Made by a program: the position numbers and the translations under genes | Shown: positions 9,013 to 18,282 of the stretch, piece after piece | Numbering within the stretch: the first letter of the stretch is position 1 | How the letters are laid out: the number at the start of each line of letters is the position of its first letter | DNA from: Anaerolineae bacterium | Lineage (GTDB): Bacteria > Chloroflexota > Anaerolineae > Anaerolineales > UBA4823 | Direction: 5' to 3' | Length of the DNA stretch: 64,000 bases | Assembly (NCBI GenBank): GCA_003327455.1 | Contig: QOQU01000002.1 | Location: 419,963-483,962, forward strand | The notes under the pieces: model-generated | What the model was told of the DNA's origin: nothing | The model's database searches: none | Seen by the model: the letters and a program-made list of their open reading frames with translations, nothing else

Positions 9013-9965
9013 TTCCAAAAGAATGGATTGAGAACGCCTATCAACGGATTGCCCCTTACGTTCATACCACCCCAATAACGTTCGACCCGCAGTTAGAGAT
9101 TTACCTCAAGTGGGAAAATCAGCAGATAACCGGGTCATTTAAATTGCGCGGCGCCATGAATAAAATCTTATCTTTAGACGAGTGGGAGCGTCAACGGGGG
9201 GTAGTAGCCGCCTCAGCAGGAAATCACGGTGCAGGATTAGCCTTTGCCTGTAAAAAAGCTGGCATCAAAGCAACCATCTTTGTCCCTCACACTGCCCCTC
9301 AAGTCAAAGTCAATGCCATTCGTGAGTACGGAGCAGAAGTCAGGTATATAAAGGGAGGATACACAGAAACTGAACAATTTGCCATCCAGTTTTCCAAAGA
9401 AACAGGACAACCCTATATTTCGCCTTACAATGATGCACAGATTATTGTTGGGCAGGGTACGCTCGCCATTGAAACCCTACAGGCACTGGCAGATACCAAT
9501 CTGAAAGCCTGGTTGGTTCCGGTTGGCGGAGGAGGGTTACTTAGTGGAATTGGAACCACATTAGATGCTTTTTTGCCAAAGGACTCCATGCTTCCCAGAT
9601 TAATTGGAGTTCAATCAGAAGCATCTCCATACATGAGGCATCTCTATTACACCGAAACGCAAAAATTTGTCGTCGAAGAACCCAGCATTGCGGATGGCTT
9701 AGCTGGTGCCGTCGAGGAAAATTCGATAACCATTCCATTAATCAAACAATACGCCGATGCCATTCTTTTGGTAAGCGAGGAAGAGATTCGCGCAGCCATC
9801 CGTTATGCCTGGCTCTGCTACCACCAGGTGATCGAAGGCTCAGCAGCAGTGGTCCTTGCCGCAGTTTTATCGGGAAAAGTCAGCGAACGTCCGGCTTTGT
9901 TGGTCATCTCTGGTGGTAATATTGACCCAGACCTGCATCGCACCATCGTGGAAGCGGAGAAATGA
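9009..9965 (+). CDS. Threonine/serine dehydratase (PLP fold type II)
   Basis: 318 aa. Deaminates threonine or serine to the 2-oxo acid and ammonia using pyridoxal phosphate. The Schiff-base lysine is in GSFKLRGAMN (about residue 45), the phosphate-binding glycine loop is VPVGGGGLLSG (about residue 170), and ASAGNHGAG binds the cofactor. No C-terminal ACT domain, so it resembles catabolic-type enzymes rather than feedback-inhibited IlvA. Serine racemase is an alternative specificity. Start ATGA overlaps the GDPD gene; its own stop overlaps the CoA-transferase-like gene. Confidence 0.92.
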   Translation: MIPKEWIENAYQRIAPYVHTTPITFDPQLEIYLKWENQQITGSFKLRGAMNKILSLDEWERQRGVVAASAGNHGAGLAFACKKAGIKATIFVPHTAPQVKVNAIREYGAEVRYIKGGYTETEQFAIQFSKETGQPYISPYNDAQIIVGQGTLAIETLQALADTNLKAWLVPVGGGGLLSGIGTTLDAFLPKDSMLPRLIGVQSEASPYMRHLYYTETQKFVVEEPSIADGLAGAVEENSITIPLIKQYADAILLVSEEEIRAAIRYAWLCYHQVIEGSAAVVLAAVLSGKVSERPALLVISGGNIDPDLHRTIVEAEK

Positions 9966-10789
9966 CTCAAATCACCCCTGACGAAATTATGGTTGTTTGT
10001 ATGGCTCGCCAGATTCGGGATGGTGATATTGTTGCACAGGGTATCGCCACTCCCCTTGTAGCCGCCGCTTATCTGCTTGCAAGGCACACCCACGCTCCCC
10101 ATCTATATTTTGCATCTGCAAATGGACAAAGTATCTGCCGGGATCCAGCACCTTTGAGTATTTCGAAAATTGAAAATCTATGGCTAGATAAAGCTTTGAC
10201 TCATGTAGGGTTCGTGCGAGCTGCGGCAGATATTTTGCCTACCCTGAAACCGAAGGAGTTCTTCCGCCCCGCCCAGGTTGACCGATATGGTAATTTCAAT
10301 AATGTCGCTCTGGGAAAAGAACTCCTTACCAGAGAAAACCCGAAAATACGCCTGCGTTTACCTGGTACGGGTGGAATCCCTGATGTCACGTCATTCATCA
10401 GCGATATCTATCTATATGTACCACGCCACTCTAAAGTGACTTTTGTTGAGAAAATTGACCTTTGTTCCGGTTTAGGGCATTCACCAACCCGTAAAAGAGG
10501 CCAGGGAGCCGTCTATCTGATCTCCGACTTAGGCCAATTTGACTTTCAAGATGGGACAATGCGTCTCATCAGCCTGCATCCAGGGATAACGATCGAGCAG
10601 GTCCAAAGACACACAGGGTTTTCGTTGAATTTAGCTCCCGACATCCGTGAAACTCCCTTGCCAACCGACCAAGAATTACATTTGCTACGCCACCAGATCG
10701 ATCCTCTTGGAATCAGACGGCTGGAGTTAATGAGCGGCGCTGAACGGCGGGAATTTCTGCTTCAAATTCTGGAACAGGAAATGAAATGA
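9962..10789 (+). CDS. CoA-transferase family I, beta-subunit-like protein without the catalytic Glu
   Basis: 275 aa. Resembles the beta subunit of glutaconate/3-oxoacid CoA transferases: DGDIVAQGIATPLVAAAYLLA, then a VDRYGNFN segment and GTGGIPDV. In active family I enzymes the glutamate that carries the acyl group sits in an E-S/N-G context after this first block; here the corresponding segment reads LYFASANGQSICRD and contains no glutamate. IpdAB-type proteins of this fold also lack it and act as CoA-dependent ring hydrolases rather than transferases. The alpha-like partner is 31 kb away (41813). Overlaps both neighbours by 4 bases. Function uncertain. Confidence 0.8.
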   Translation: MTQITPDEIMVVCMARQIRDGDIVAQGIATPLVAAAYLLARHTHAPHLYFASANGQSICRDPAPLSISKIENLWLDKALTHVGFVRAAADILPTLKPKEFFRPAQVDRYGNFNNVALGKELLTRENPKIRLRLPGTGGIPDVTSFISDIYLYVPRHSKVTFVEKIDLCSGLGHSPTRKRGQGAVYLISDLGQFDFQDGTMRLISLHPGITIEQVQRHTGFSLNLAPDIRETPLPTDQELHLLRHQIDPLGIRRLELMSGAERREFLLQILEQEMK

Positions 10790-13599
10790 GAGCTCACTTA
10801 TTAAATTGGGTGTTGCTTCTCATCCTAATTCTTTCACTTATGCCCTTACCCAATCAGGTAATGGCAAAAGGAATCGAGCAAGCTCAAAATCCTGCGGAAA
10901 AGGCAAAAGCACTGTTACCACGCCTAACGACAGCCGAAAAAGTGGGTCAACTCTTTCTCGTCTCTTTCAAAGGCGCAGTAATTACTGAGGTAGACCCAAT
11001 TTATACCCTGATCACCCAATATAAAATCAGTGGCGTCGTTTTATCTGCGGCAAACGACAATTTCGGACATCCGGATACGATCATCCAACAAACCATAAAC
11101 CTGAACCAATCCTTACAATCCATCAATGCATTCCCTGTCAGCAGCACGCTTACCACAACCACTCCGATCCCTCAAAATGAATATATCCCTCTGTTTATCG
11201 GAATCTCCCAGGAGGGAGGAGGGCCACCTTATGATCAACTCTTTAACGGTGTGACCATTTTACCGGATGCCATGTCGATTGGTGCAACGTGGAATAGCGA
11301 ACTGGCTCAGCAGGTCGGTGAAGTGGTTGGCAAAGAGCTTTCCGCTCTGGGATTCAATCTTCTATTTGGTCCCGCTTTAGATGTCCTGGAAACTCCGCGG
11401 ATAGAAGGTTCCATTGACTTAGGTACTCGCTCTTTCGGAGGTGATCCCTATTGGGTTAGCGTTTTGGGTAGTGCCTATATCCGCGGCGTCCATCAGGGTA
11501 GTCAGAACAAAGTGGCCGTGGTGGCAAAGAATTTCCCGGGCAATGGGGGAGCCGATCGCTCTCCCGAGATAGAAGTCGCTACTGTTCGGAAATCCCTCGA
11601 ACAATTAAAGAACTTTGATTTATTGCCCTTTTTTACCGTTACCGGCAATGCCCAGAACGAAATCTCTAGAGCCGACGGCTTGTTAGCTGCACATATTCGT
11701 TATCAGGGCTTCCAGGAAAACATCCGCACAACGACCCGCCCGATAAGCCTGGATCCAGAAGCCTTCAAACTCCTGGTAAATCTGACCCCCATTGCAGAAT
11801 GGCGCAACGCTGGCGGTTTAATGGTGTGTGAGAACCTTTCTGCCCCAGCCGTACGAAATTTCTATCAGCTCAACAACGAGAAGTTCGACGCTCGCTTAGT
11901 TGCCCTGAATGCTTTTCTTTCTGGAAATGACCTGATTCACCTTGGAAGCATTATCTCAGACGGAGAGTCTGATTCGTTGACCAGCATTCGACGGGTGCTA
12001 GAATTTTTCCGCCAGAAATATGACGATGATCCCACGTTTGCCCAGCAAGTTGATCAAGCCGTATTGCGCATTCTAACCCTGAAATACCGTCTCTATCCTC
12101 GATTTGATCCGGATGCGGTACTTTCTTCATTTGGTTCAGGCGAAGAAATCGGTATCAGCCAGCAAGTGAGTATTGAAGTCGCCCGCAATGCAGCAACGCT
12201 TATCAGTCCAAAGGCAGAAGAATTATCGAGCAACCTACCTAATCCACCCAGAATCAATGATCGCCTGGTGATCTTTACCGACGTCCGTATGTATCCACAA
12301 TGCTCCCAATGCCCTGCTCAAACTCTGCTCGATGTGGATGATCTGGCAGAACAAATCAAACGATTATACGGCTCTCAAGGAAGTGGACAAATCTGGCCAG
12401 CGAATATTGTCTCTTATTCCTTTGATGATTTGACCCTGATGCTCAATAAAAAACCCGATGCACCCCCTATAGAAAGTTCGTTAAAGAGCGCCTCTTGGAT
12501 TATCTTTGCCATGCTCAATGTGGATAAGAATATTCCCAGTTCACAGGCTCTCCAACGGTTTTTAACCGAGCGCCCTGACCTGTTCCAACAAAAGAAGATT
12601 GTCGTATTTGCCTTTGGGGCACCCTATTATCTCGATGCCACGGACATTTCCAAGTTAAGCGCATATTACGGCCTGTACAGCGCCTCACCGGTCTTCGTGG
12701 AGACCGCTGCTCGCCTGCTTTTCAAAGAAATCATTCCTCAAGGCGCCTTACCTGTCTCGGTCCCCGGGGTTGGCTACGATCTGATCACTGCCACATCCCC
12801 AAACCCTAATCAAAATATCTCCCTTTTCATTGATCTCGATTCAGAAGCACAAACAGGCACACCTCAACCTACGGCGTTGCCCGGTTTCAAAATCGGTGAT
12901 TTACTTCCCATTCGCACCGGCATTATCCTCGACCACAACGGCAATCCTGTGCCAGATGGCACTCCCGTTCATTTCATAATCAATGCTTCTGGTGAACTGG
13001 TCAGTTTACCCCAACCGGTAACAACTCAAAATGGTATTGCCAGAGCGATGATTAAGCTGACCAGTGCCGGCATTTGGGAAATCCGCGCCGAAAGCTACCC
13101 TGCAAAGCAATCAGATGTCATTCGCCTGGAAATCCCGAAAGAGGAAGTTCAATTAATTACGATTATTACCCCCACGGAACCCGCTACGCCAACGTCTCCT
13201 CCTTCTCCCGTTCCAACTCTACCAGTCGCAGAAGCACCTGCTCCCTTGCCCCCGACTCCGCATGTTCTGAATTTTCTGGACTGGTTGATCAGCCTTATCC
13301 TGGCGGTTGCAATTGGTTATGGTAGCTACCGCATGGCGTTGTTCCTGGGGCAGATACGAGCAGGGGTTCAAAGTGGTTTCGCAGCCATAATCGGTGGACT
13401 GTCAGCTTATTCTTACCTGGCTTTACAACTTCCCGGCACTCAACAAATTCTGCTAAGGCTCGGAACACTTGGCGTCATTCTCGTCACCACCTTTGGAACA
13501 ATTGTTGGACTTGCATTGACCTGGCTGCCCCGGCTGTTTAAAAATCGTCAAAGCCTCTTTGCTAGCGGGCAAAGGTCAGGATCAAACTCAGTAACGTAA
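10786..13599 (+). CDS. Exported glycoside hydrolase family 3-like protein, degenerate active site
   Basis: 937 aa. An N-terminal signal peptide or anchor (residues 1-27) precedes a GH3 (NagZ/beta-N-acetylhexosaminidase-like) barrel, about residues 35-450: [15 protein letters not shown] and the [10 protein letters not shown] and [11 protein letters not shown] segments. The normally conserved KHFPGHG is KNFPGNG, and the nucleophile region SDDLSM reads VCENLSA, so the catalytic set looks altered. A second alpha/beta (GH3-C-like) domain, an Ig-like domain (about residues 690-790), a Pro/Thr-rich linker and three hydrophobic C-terminal segments follow. Probably membrane-anchored facing outside. 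Converges with and overlaps the kinase gene by 38 bases. Confidence 0.82.
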   Translation: MRAHLLNWVLLLILILSLMPLPNQVMAKGIEQAQNPAEKAKALLPRLTTAEKVGQLFLVSFKGAVITEVDPIYTLITQYKISGVVLSAANDNFGHPDTIIQQTINLNQSLQSINAFPVSSTLTTTTPIPQNEYIPLFIGISQEGGGPPYDQLFNGVTILPDAMSIGATWNSELAQQVGEVVGKELSALGFNLLFGPALDVLETPRIEGSIDLGTRSFGGDPYWVSVLGSAYIRGVHQGSQNKVAVVAKNFPGNGGADRSPEIEVATVRKSLEQLKNFDLLPFFTVTGNAQNEISRADGLLAAHIRYQGFQENIRTTTRPISLDPEAFKLLVNLTPIAEWRNAGGLMVCENLSAPAVRNFYQLNNEKFDARLVALNAFLSGNDLIHLGSIISDGESDSLTSIRRVLEFFRQKYDDDPTFAQQVDQAVLRILTLKYRLYPRFDPDAVLSSFGSGEEIGISQQVSIEVARNAATLISPKAEELSSNLPNPPRINDRLVIFTDVRMYPQCSQCPAQTLLDVDDLAEQIKRLYGSQGSGQIWPANIVSYSFDDLTLMLNKKPDAPPIESSLKSASWIIFAMLNVDKNIPSSQALQRFLTERPDLFQQKKIVVFAFGAPYYLDATDISKLSAYYGLYSASPVFVETAARLLFKEIIPQGALPVSVPGVGYDLITATSPNPNQNISLFIDLDSEAQTGTPQPTALPGFKIGDLLPIRTGIILDHNGNPVPDGTPVHFIINASGELVSLPQPVTTQNGIARAMIKLTSAGIWEIRAESYPAKQSDVIRLEIPKEEVQLITIITPTEPATPTSPPSPVPTLPVAEAPAPLPPTPHVLNFLDWLISLILAVAIGYGSYRMALFLGQIRAGVQSGFAAIIGGLSAYSYLALQLPGTQQILLRLGTLGVILVTTFGTIVGLALTWLPRLFKNRQSLFASGQRSGSNSVT

Positions 13600-14551
13600 C
13601 TCCAAGCGCCAGGATAGCCAGCGTCAGCTCGAGGGGCGAGCTAATCAAATCCAGCACAGTTGGGGTCGGGAGACGAACTTTAGCAGAAACAGTTGTATCG
13701 ATACTGCCCAGCAAAGCCTGTCGAAACGTTTCAACATCCGGCGGTCGATCTTCAGGGTGTAAACTCATTGCCCATAAGATCGCCCGTTCGGTACGCACGC
13801 TGATATCGGGGTTAATCTGCCGGGGAGGGATTAGAGAATCGGGTCTTAAGAAACGCTCATGAGCTTCAACCGGTGGCGTATTGGTCAATAGATGATAAAG
13901 TGTTGCTCCAAAAGCATAAATGTCGCTGCGTGTGTCCGTATGATGAGCATCTCCTCCATATTGCTCAAGGGGAGTGTATAATGCCGTGCCCTTCCCCTGA
14001 ACAATCGTAACGGTCACCTCATCACTCAATAAAATTTTGACCAAGCCAAAATCGACCAGTTTCAATATTCCGCTGGGTGTGTATTTCAAATTCGAAGGTT
14101 TGATATCGCGATGTAAGATCGGAGGATTCTGACTGTGTAAATACGCCAGGGCATCAGCTAACTGGTTTGCCCAATTCAAGACATCTCTTTCAGGAATAAA
14201 CGTTCCCTTTCTTTGTGCTTCCAGCATGATCATCCGCAAGTCTTTACCAGGAACAAAATCCATTACCAGATAATCCCGACCACCAATCGAAAAATAATCT
14301 GACACTTTTGGTAGATTAGGATGATCAAGGCGCGCTAAAGTGGTCGCCTCGCGAAAGAACTGTTCTCGGGCTTCCTGCAGCAGATCTGCAGTCAATGTTC
14401 GATCATGCACAACTTCTTTGACCGCGCAAAGGCGACCTTCAAGGCGTAGATCATCTGCTAAATAAATGCTTCCCATTCCACCCTGGCCGATGACGCGCCG
14501 AATTTTATAGCGATTTCTTAATACTTCTCCTGCTTTTAGCGTTGTAGGCAT
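13562..14551 (-). CDS. Ser/Thr protein kinase, PknB type, with C-terminal membrane segment
   Basis: About 329 aa. Complete Hanks-type kinase: glycine loop [13 protein letters not shown], catalytic Lys in CAVKEV, catalytic loop [14 protein letters not shown], activation segment with [13 protein letters not shown], then [12 protein letters not shown] single hydrophobic helix closes the protein (about residues 308-327) with almost nothing outside, so there is no extracellular sensor domain. A TTG at 14563 is an alternative start four codons upstream. Divergent from an FHA/winged-helix gene, a likely substrate or reader. The 3' end overlaps the GH3-like gene on the other strand. Confidence 0.93.
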   Translation of the reverse strand: MPTTLKAGEVLRNRYKIRRVIGQGGMGSIYLADDLRLEGRLCAVKEVVHDRTLTADLLQEAREQFFREATTLARLDHPNLPKVSDYFSIGGRDYLVMDFVPGKDLRMIMLEAQRKGTFIPERDVLNWANQLADALAYLHSQNPPILHRDIKPSNLKYTPSGILKLVDFGLVKILLSDEVTVTIVQGKGTALYTPLEQYGGDAHHTDTRSDIYAFGATLYHLLTNTPPVEAHERFLRPDSLIPPRQINPDISVRTERAILWAMSLHPEDRPPDVETFRQALLGSIDTTVSAKVRLPTPTVLDLISSPLELTLAILALGVTLLSLILTFAR

Positions 14552-14679
14552 ATCCCTACTCAATCTTCTTGATAGGTAATGGCGGCGTCTTTTTACCTAC
14601 CAAGAACAAAAGAAGATTGCTTAGATTCTACGGTTGAAAAGCCAACCTTGTGTTATTATAACCTTAGAGAGAGTGACCG

Positions 14680-15345
14680 ATGAAGGAAATCTCTGAAAAT
14701 GTACCATTTCTCGTCGCCCAGGGTGGCTCATTAAATGGGCAACGTTGGGCAATCCTGGATGAGTTACTCATCGGAAGGGATGAGAATTGTGACATTGTTA
14801 TCCCTGAACGCCAGGTCTCCCGACATCACGCGCGCATTTTTCGCACATCTCAAGGTACCCTATTGGAAGATTTGGTGAGCAAAAACGGGACGCATGTGAA
14901 CGGCGTTCTTATTGCCCAACCCACCCTCTTGCAAGATGGTGATATCATTCAAATTGCCCTTGCTCAAGTCTTTTATTATCTCAGCTCAGACGCCACTTTG
15001 CCCTTGGAAGAACCATCCGCTTCAACCTCGATCTCAAGCCTTGCGCTACGCCTGGATAAACGCTCCCGGAGAGTTTGGATACGCAATCAAGAGATCACGC
15101 CGCCTCTCTCCCCACCTCAATATACCCTTCTTGAAATCCTCTATGAGAATCCCGATCAGGTCATCTCACGTTCTGATCTGATCGAAGCAATCTGGGGTGA
15201 AAAGGAAGCTATCCTTGTCTCCGAACAGGCATTAGACGCGCTGATTCGCCGTCTCCGCCAGCGCCTCGCCGAGGTTGATCCACTCCACGAGTATATTCAA
15301 ACCATCCGTGGTCACGGATTGAGATTGAACAATCCTCCCTATTAG
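14680..15345 (+). CDS. FHA domain-winged helix transcription regulator
   Basis: 221 aa. An FHA phosphothreonine-binding domain (about residues 8-105: LLIGRDENCDIVI, RQVSRHHARIF, VSKNGTHVNG) is fused to an OmpR-type winged-helix DNA-binding domain (about residues 120-218, ending HEYIQTIRGHGLRL). There is no receiver domain. The order is the reverse of mycobacterial EmbR, where the DNA-binding domain comes first. Divergent from the Ser/Thr kinase gene with a 128-base shared intergenic region, so phosphorylation-dependent control of DNA binding is a reasonable inference. A TTATAA-like sequence lies about 20 bases before the ATG. Its end overlaps the CpXC gene stop by 4 bases. Confidence 0.9.
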   Translation: MKEISENVPFLVAQGGSLNGQRWAILDELLIGRDENCDIVIPERQVSRHHARIFRTSQGTLLEDLVSKNGTHVNGVLIAQPTLLQDGDIIQIALAQVFYYLSSDATLPLEEPSASTSISSLALRLDKRSRRVWIRNQEITPPLSPPQYTLLEILYENPDQVISRSDLIEAIWGEKEAILVSEQALDALIRRLRQRLAEVDPLHEYIQTIRGHGLRLNNPPY

Positions 15346-16691
15346 GATGCTTTCAAACTTCGCTCCATCGAAAAGCGCAGCATCGTCTTATATATCTCAT
15401 TCACTCGCTCGCCTAAAGCTTTATTTTCACCCTCCTGGAGCTGATAAACCAGATTGATCATCGAGTTCAAGAATTCCGGGGTGATCTTTTCGGCATTTTC
15501 TTCCAGGATTTGCCGTTGTTCACTATCGCTCTTAGCTTCGAGCAATTTTTCGAGCAGCAGAACTTCCTCTGGAGGCGCACTGGCTTTTTCGATGATTTCC
15601 ACAATCTGCTTCAATTTCTCCAGGCGGGGGAGGTCATTTTGAGCTTCAGCCTGATCCAGGGCATTATTTAGAACAGACAAAAAGATGCCGTCAATAATCG
15701 GGCTGTATTTTGCCAGTCCTTGTTTTACGTCTTCTTCAGACAGAACCTGTTCCAGTTTCTGACGGGTCTGTTCAACCCTTTGAGCAATGTCCTGGTCATA
15801 TTCCTGGGTATATTGCAATAAAGTATCGCGCAACCTGACCAATCGAGCACGCCCATCCCCTCTAGCCCGCTCGATCCGCTCACTTAAGAGTTGAAAGAAT
15901 TGATAATCCATACCTGCTCGGGCAAAACTGACCAAAGCCCTAAGGCGCTCCTCGTTCGGCGCATTGATTACGATTTCAAGTAATTTCTCCCGATCCAGCG
16001 ATTGACCGGCCTCCCTGAGGGAAGCTAACGCGGCTTCTACCTCCCGCACTTGATGGCTTAACTCACGCCCAAAGGTTGACTCTTCCAACACAACCTTTTG
16101 TAAGTCCCCCAATTTCTGAGCAGATTGTTCATCGCCACCCGCAACTGAGACCTCGATCAAGCGATCCAACAGGGCAAAGAACTGTTCATCAATCGACTGA
16201 TCTTCCTGATGAATAAGTTCTTTTTGAACATCTGTCGAGGACGCCAACAACAATCTCTGAATTAAAGATAACCTTTGCTGCTGCGCCTGAAGCATCTCTT
16301 TGGTTATTCCATCAGCTTCCAGGACGCGTTCGATTAATCCCTGCATTGTCAAGGTTTGTTGGGGTTGTAGAAGGTAAGCTTTGCGCTTTTCCTGCGGTAA
16401 GTGATTCATGACTTGATTGATCAGCCCACCAATGATCCGTTCCTGTTCTTTGGGAGGTAAGGCTAACTCCGGCGGAACAAAAGTCAACAAGAGTTCCTTA
16501 TCTGGGTCATGATAGACAATCGGCATTGCGGCTGCGCCACGAAAGCCACAATTGGGGCACTGAATCAGGTTAAACGCTCCGGAGAGCAGTTTCTGCTTCG
16601 CAGACGGATCCTGGTTGAGATCAAAGAGTTGTTCGATCTCAGCCTGCACAGGCCTTTTACAATTTGGACAATTTACAACGGTTCTAGGCAT
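15342..16691 (-). CDS. CpXC-domain protein with long helical C-terminal part
   Basis: 449 aa. The N-terminus has two C-P-N-C pairs (NCPNCKRPV and QCPNCGFRG), the pattern of the CpXC domain, probably a zinc ribbon. The remaining about 380 residues are charged and predicted mostly alpha-helical, rich in Glu, Gln and Leu, with no membrane segments. Function is not known for this family. It is preceded by a GGAG ribosome site 7 bases before the ATG and lies 22 bases after the sensor kinase, so the two are probably cotranscribed with the aminotransferase. Confidence 0.78.
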   Translation of the reverse strand: MPRTVVNCPNCKRPVQAEIEQLFDLNQDPSAKQKLLSGAFNLIQCPNCGFRGAAAMPIVYHDPDKELLLTFVPPELALPPKEQERIIGGLINQVMNHLPQEKRKAYLLQPQQTLTMQGLIERVLEADGITKEMLQAQQQRLSLIQRLLLASSTDVQKELIHQEDQSIDEQFFALLDRLIEVSVAGGDEQSAQKLGDLQKVVLEESTFGRELSHQVREVEAALASLREAGQSLDREKLLEIVINAPNEERLRALVSFARAGMDYQFFQLLSERIERARGDGRARLVRLRDTLLQYTQEYDQDIAQRVEQTRQKLEQVLSEEDVKQGLAKYSPIIDGIFLSVLNNALDQAEAQNDLPRLEKLKQIVEIIEKASAPPEEVLLLEKLLEAKSDSEQRQILEENAEKITPEFLNSMINLVYQLQEGENKALGERVNEIYKTMLRFSMERSLKAS

Positions 16692-16713
16692 AATTACTCC
16701 AATGTTTTACAAT

Positions 16714-18282
16714 TTACTTCATTCTTTTCGCGTCTTTTGGCAAAGAAAAGCAAATTCTTGTTCCTTTTTCGGTCTTTGGATCTACCCAGATGTGCCCCCC
16801 GTGAGCTTCAACGACTGCTCTCGCCAGGTATAACCCCAAACCCGCCCCTTTGGTTGTCCGTTTTGCCGTATCCGAACGGTAAAAGCGGTCAAAAATGTGA
16901 GGTATATCTTCGGGAGAAATTCCGCATCCTTCATCCGAAACACAAATCACGATTTGTTCGGATCGTTCCTGACCACTGATACGGATCTTTCCTCCTTCAG
17001 GCGAATATTTTATCGCATTTGATAGCAAATTTGAAATCAATTGAGAGATGCGATTCTCATCCGCCATGATTACCGGTAAATTCGGCGGTAAATCAATGAT
17101 GAACTCGTGCTGGGTAGTTTGGGTGCGGAATTTAGCCACAATTCGCTCAATTAATGGGGTGAGAGCCACATCCGCCAAATTGATCGACAGCACACCGGCT
17201 TGCAAACGAGTCGCATCCAACAAATTTTCGATCAATTCAGTAAGACGATCAGCTTCCTCTTCAATAACTTCCAGGCTGTCCTGCACTATCGAGGGATCCC
17301 ATTGGGCATCCTCTCGTCTCAATGTGCTTACATATCCTTTGATCAATGCCACAGGTGTCTTCAATTCATGGCTGATAACCGAGATAAAAGTGGTCTTGAG
17401 TTCATCCGCTTCACGAAAGCGAGTAATATCCCGGACAGTAGCAATGATCCCCACTAAAGAACCTTCCTGATTCATGAGAGGCGCATAGGTAATACCAACC
17501 GGCAAGGGAACACCATTTGGACGTTGTAAATCACCCTCGACGTACAAGGTTGCGTTGGGCGTCAGCGGCCATCCCCCTGCCTCGGCTTTCTCTAACGTCA
17601 TATCATCCTTCTGCTTTTTTAGTACCACAACATCCTCATGTCTTCGCCCGAGGATAGCTTCTTGGGGAATACCCGCCATACGGGAAAATGCCGGATTGCA
17701 CCGCTCAATCCGATGATCGGCGGCGATAATCAAAATTCCATCTGCCGCCGAGTCCAGCACAGCATCGAGGCGTTGCTTTTCGCGGCTAACCTGGGTATAA
17801 AGCTGAGCGTTATAGACTGCGATCGCCGCCTGATCGGCAAAGCTTTCCAATAAAGCGCGATCGTTGGAAGAGAAAACCCCGGCATAGTTGCGAAAGATAA
17901 AAATTAACCCAATGACCCGCCTGCGCACGACCAGCGGTAACCCTACGCCGGTCAATAAACCAAAACTGGCTGTGCGGGTCAGTTTCTGGACGATGTGATT
18001 GATCTCCGATAGCTCGAGGAGGCTTGGGTCACCTTGATTCGAGATTTGGGTAAGTAATTTTTCAAGGTAGCGCAAGAACGGCGAAGCGACCCCAATCGAG
18101 GCTGCAACATTCCAGCCACCGCGCTCTTCCCACAAGGCAATCAATCCCGCCTGCCCGGCAAGCATCTCAATCGAAATGGTTAAAATACGAGCCAGGAGAC
18201 TATCCAGATTAAGCTCCTGGGTAATCGCCCGGCTAATCTCTAAGAGGTAATCGCGCTGACGAACGCGAAAATCAGGCAACAA
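16714..18282 (-). CDS. Sensor histidine kinase (GAF-PAS-HisKA-HATPase)
   Basis: 522 aa, soluble (no membrane segments). GAF domain about residues 15-160, PAS domain about 165-285, dimerisation/phosphoacceptor helix with FISVISHELKTPVALIKGY (His near 300), and the ATPase domain with NLLSNAIKYS, DEGCGISPEDIPHIFDRF and GAGLGLYLA. There is no adjacent response regulator, so it is an orphan kinase. The only start in frame near the GAF domain is TTG at 18282, which overlaps the aminotransferase stop by 11 bases; translation is probably coupled. Confidence 0.93.
   Translation of the reverse strand: MLPDFRVRQRDYLLEISRAITQELNLDSLLARILTISIEMLAGQAGLIALWEERGGWNVAASIGVASPFLRYLEKLLTQISNQGDPSLLELSEINHIVQKLTRTASFGLLTGVGLPLVVRRRVIGLIFIFRNYAGVFSSNDRALLESFADQAAIAVYNAQLYTQVSREKQRLDAVLDSAADGILIIAADHRIERCNPAFSRMAGIPQEAILGRRHEDVVVLKKQKDDMTLEKAEAGGWPLTPNATLYVEGDLQRPNGVPLPVGITYAPLMNQEGSLVGIIATVRDITRFREADELKTTFISVISHELKTPVALIKGYVSTLRREDAQWDPSIVQDSLEVIEEEADRLTELIENLLDATRLQAGVLSINLADVALTPLIERIVAKFRTQTTQHEFIIDLPPNLPVIMADENRISQLISNLLSNAIKYSPEGGKIRISGQERSEQIVICVSDEGCGISPEDIPHIFDRFYRSDTAKRTTKGAGLGLYLARAVVEAHGGHIWVDPKTEKGTRICFSLPKDAKRMK

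Noticed and set aside
17048-17470. Long frame opposite the sensor kinase
   Set aside because: Antisense shadow of the histidine kinase domain; no start signals.
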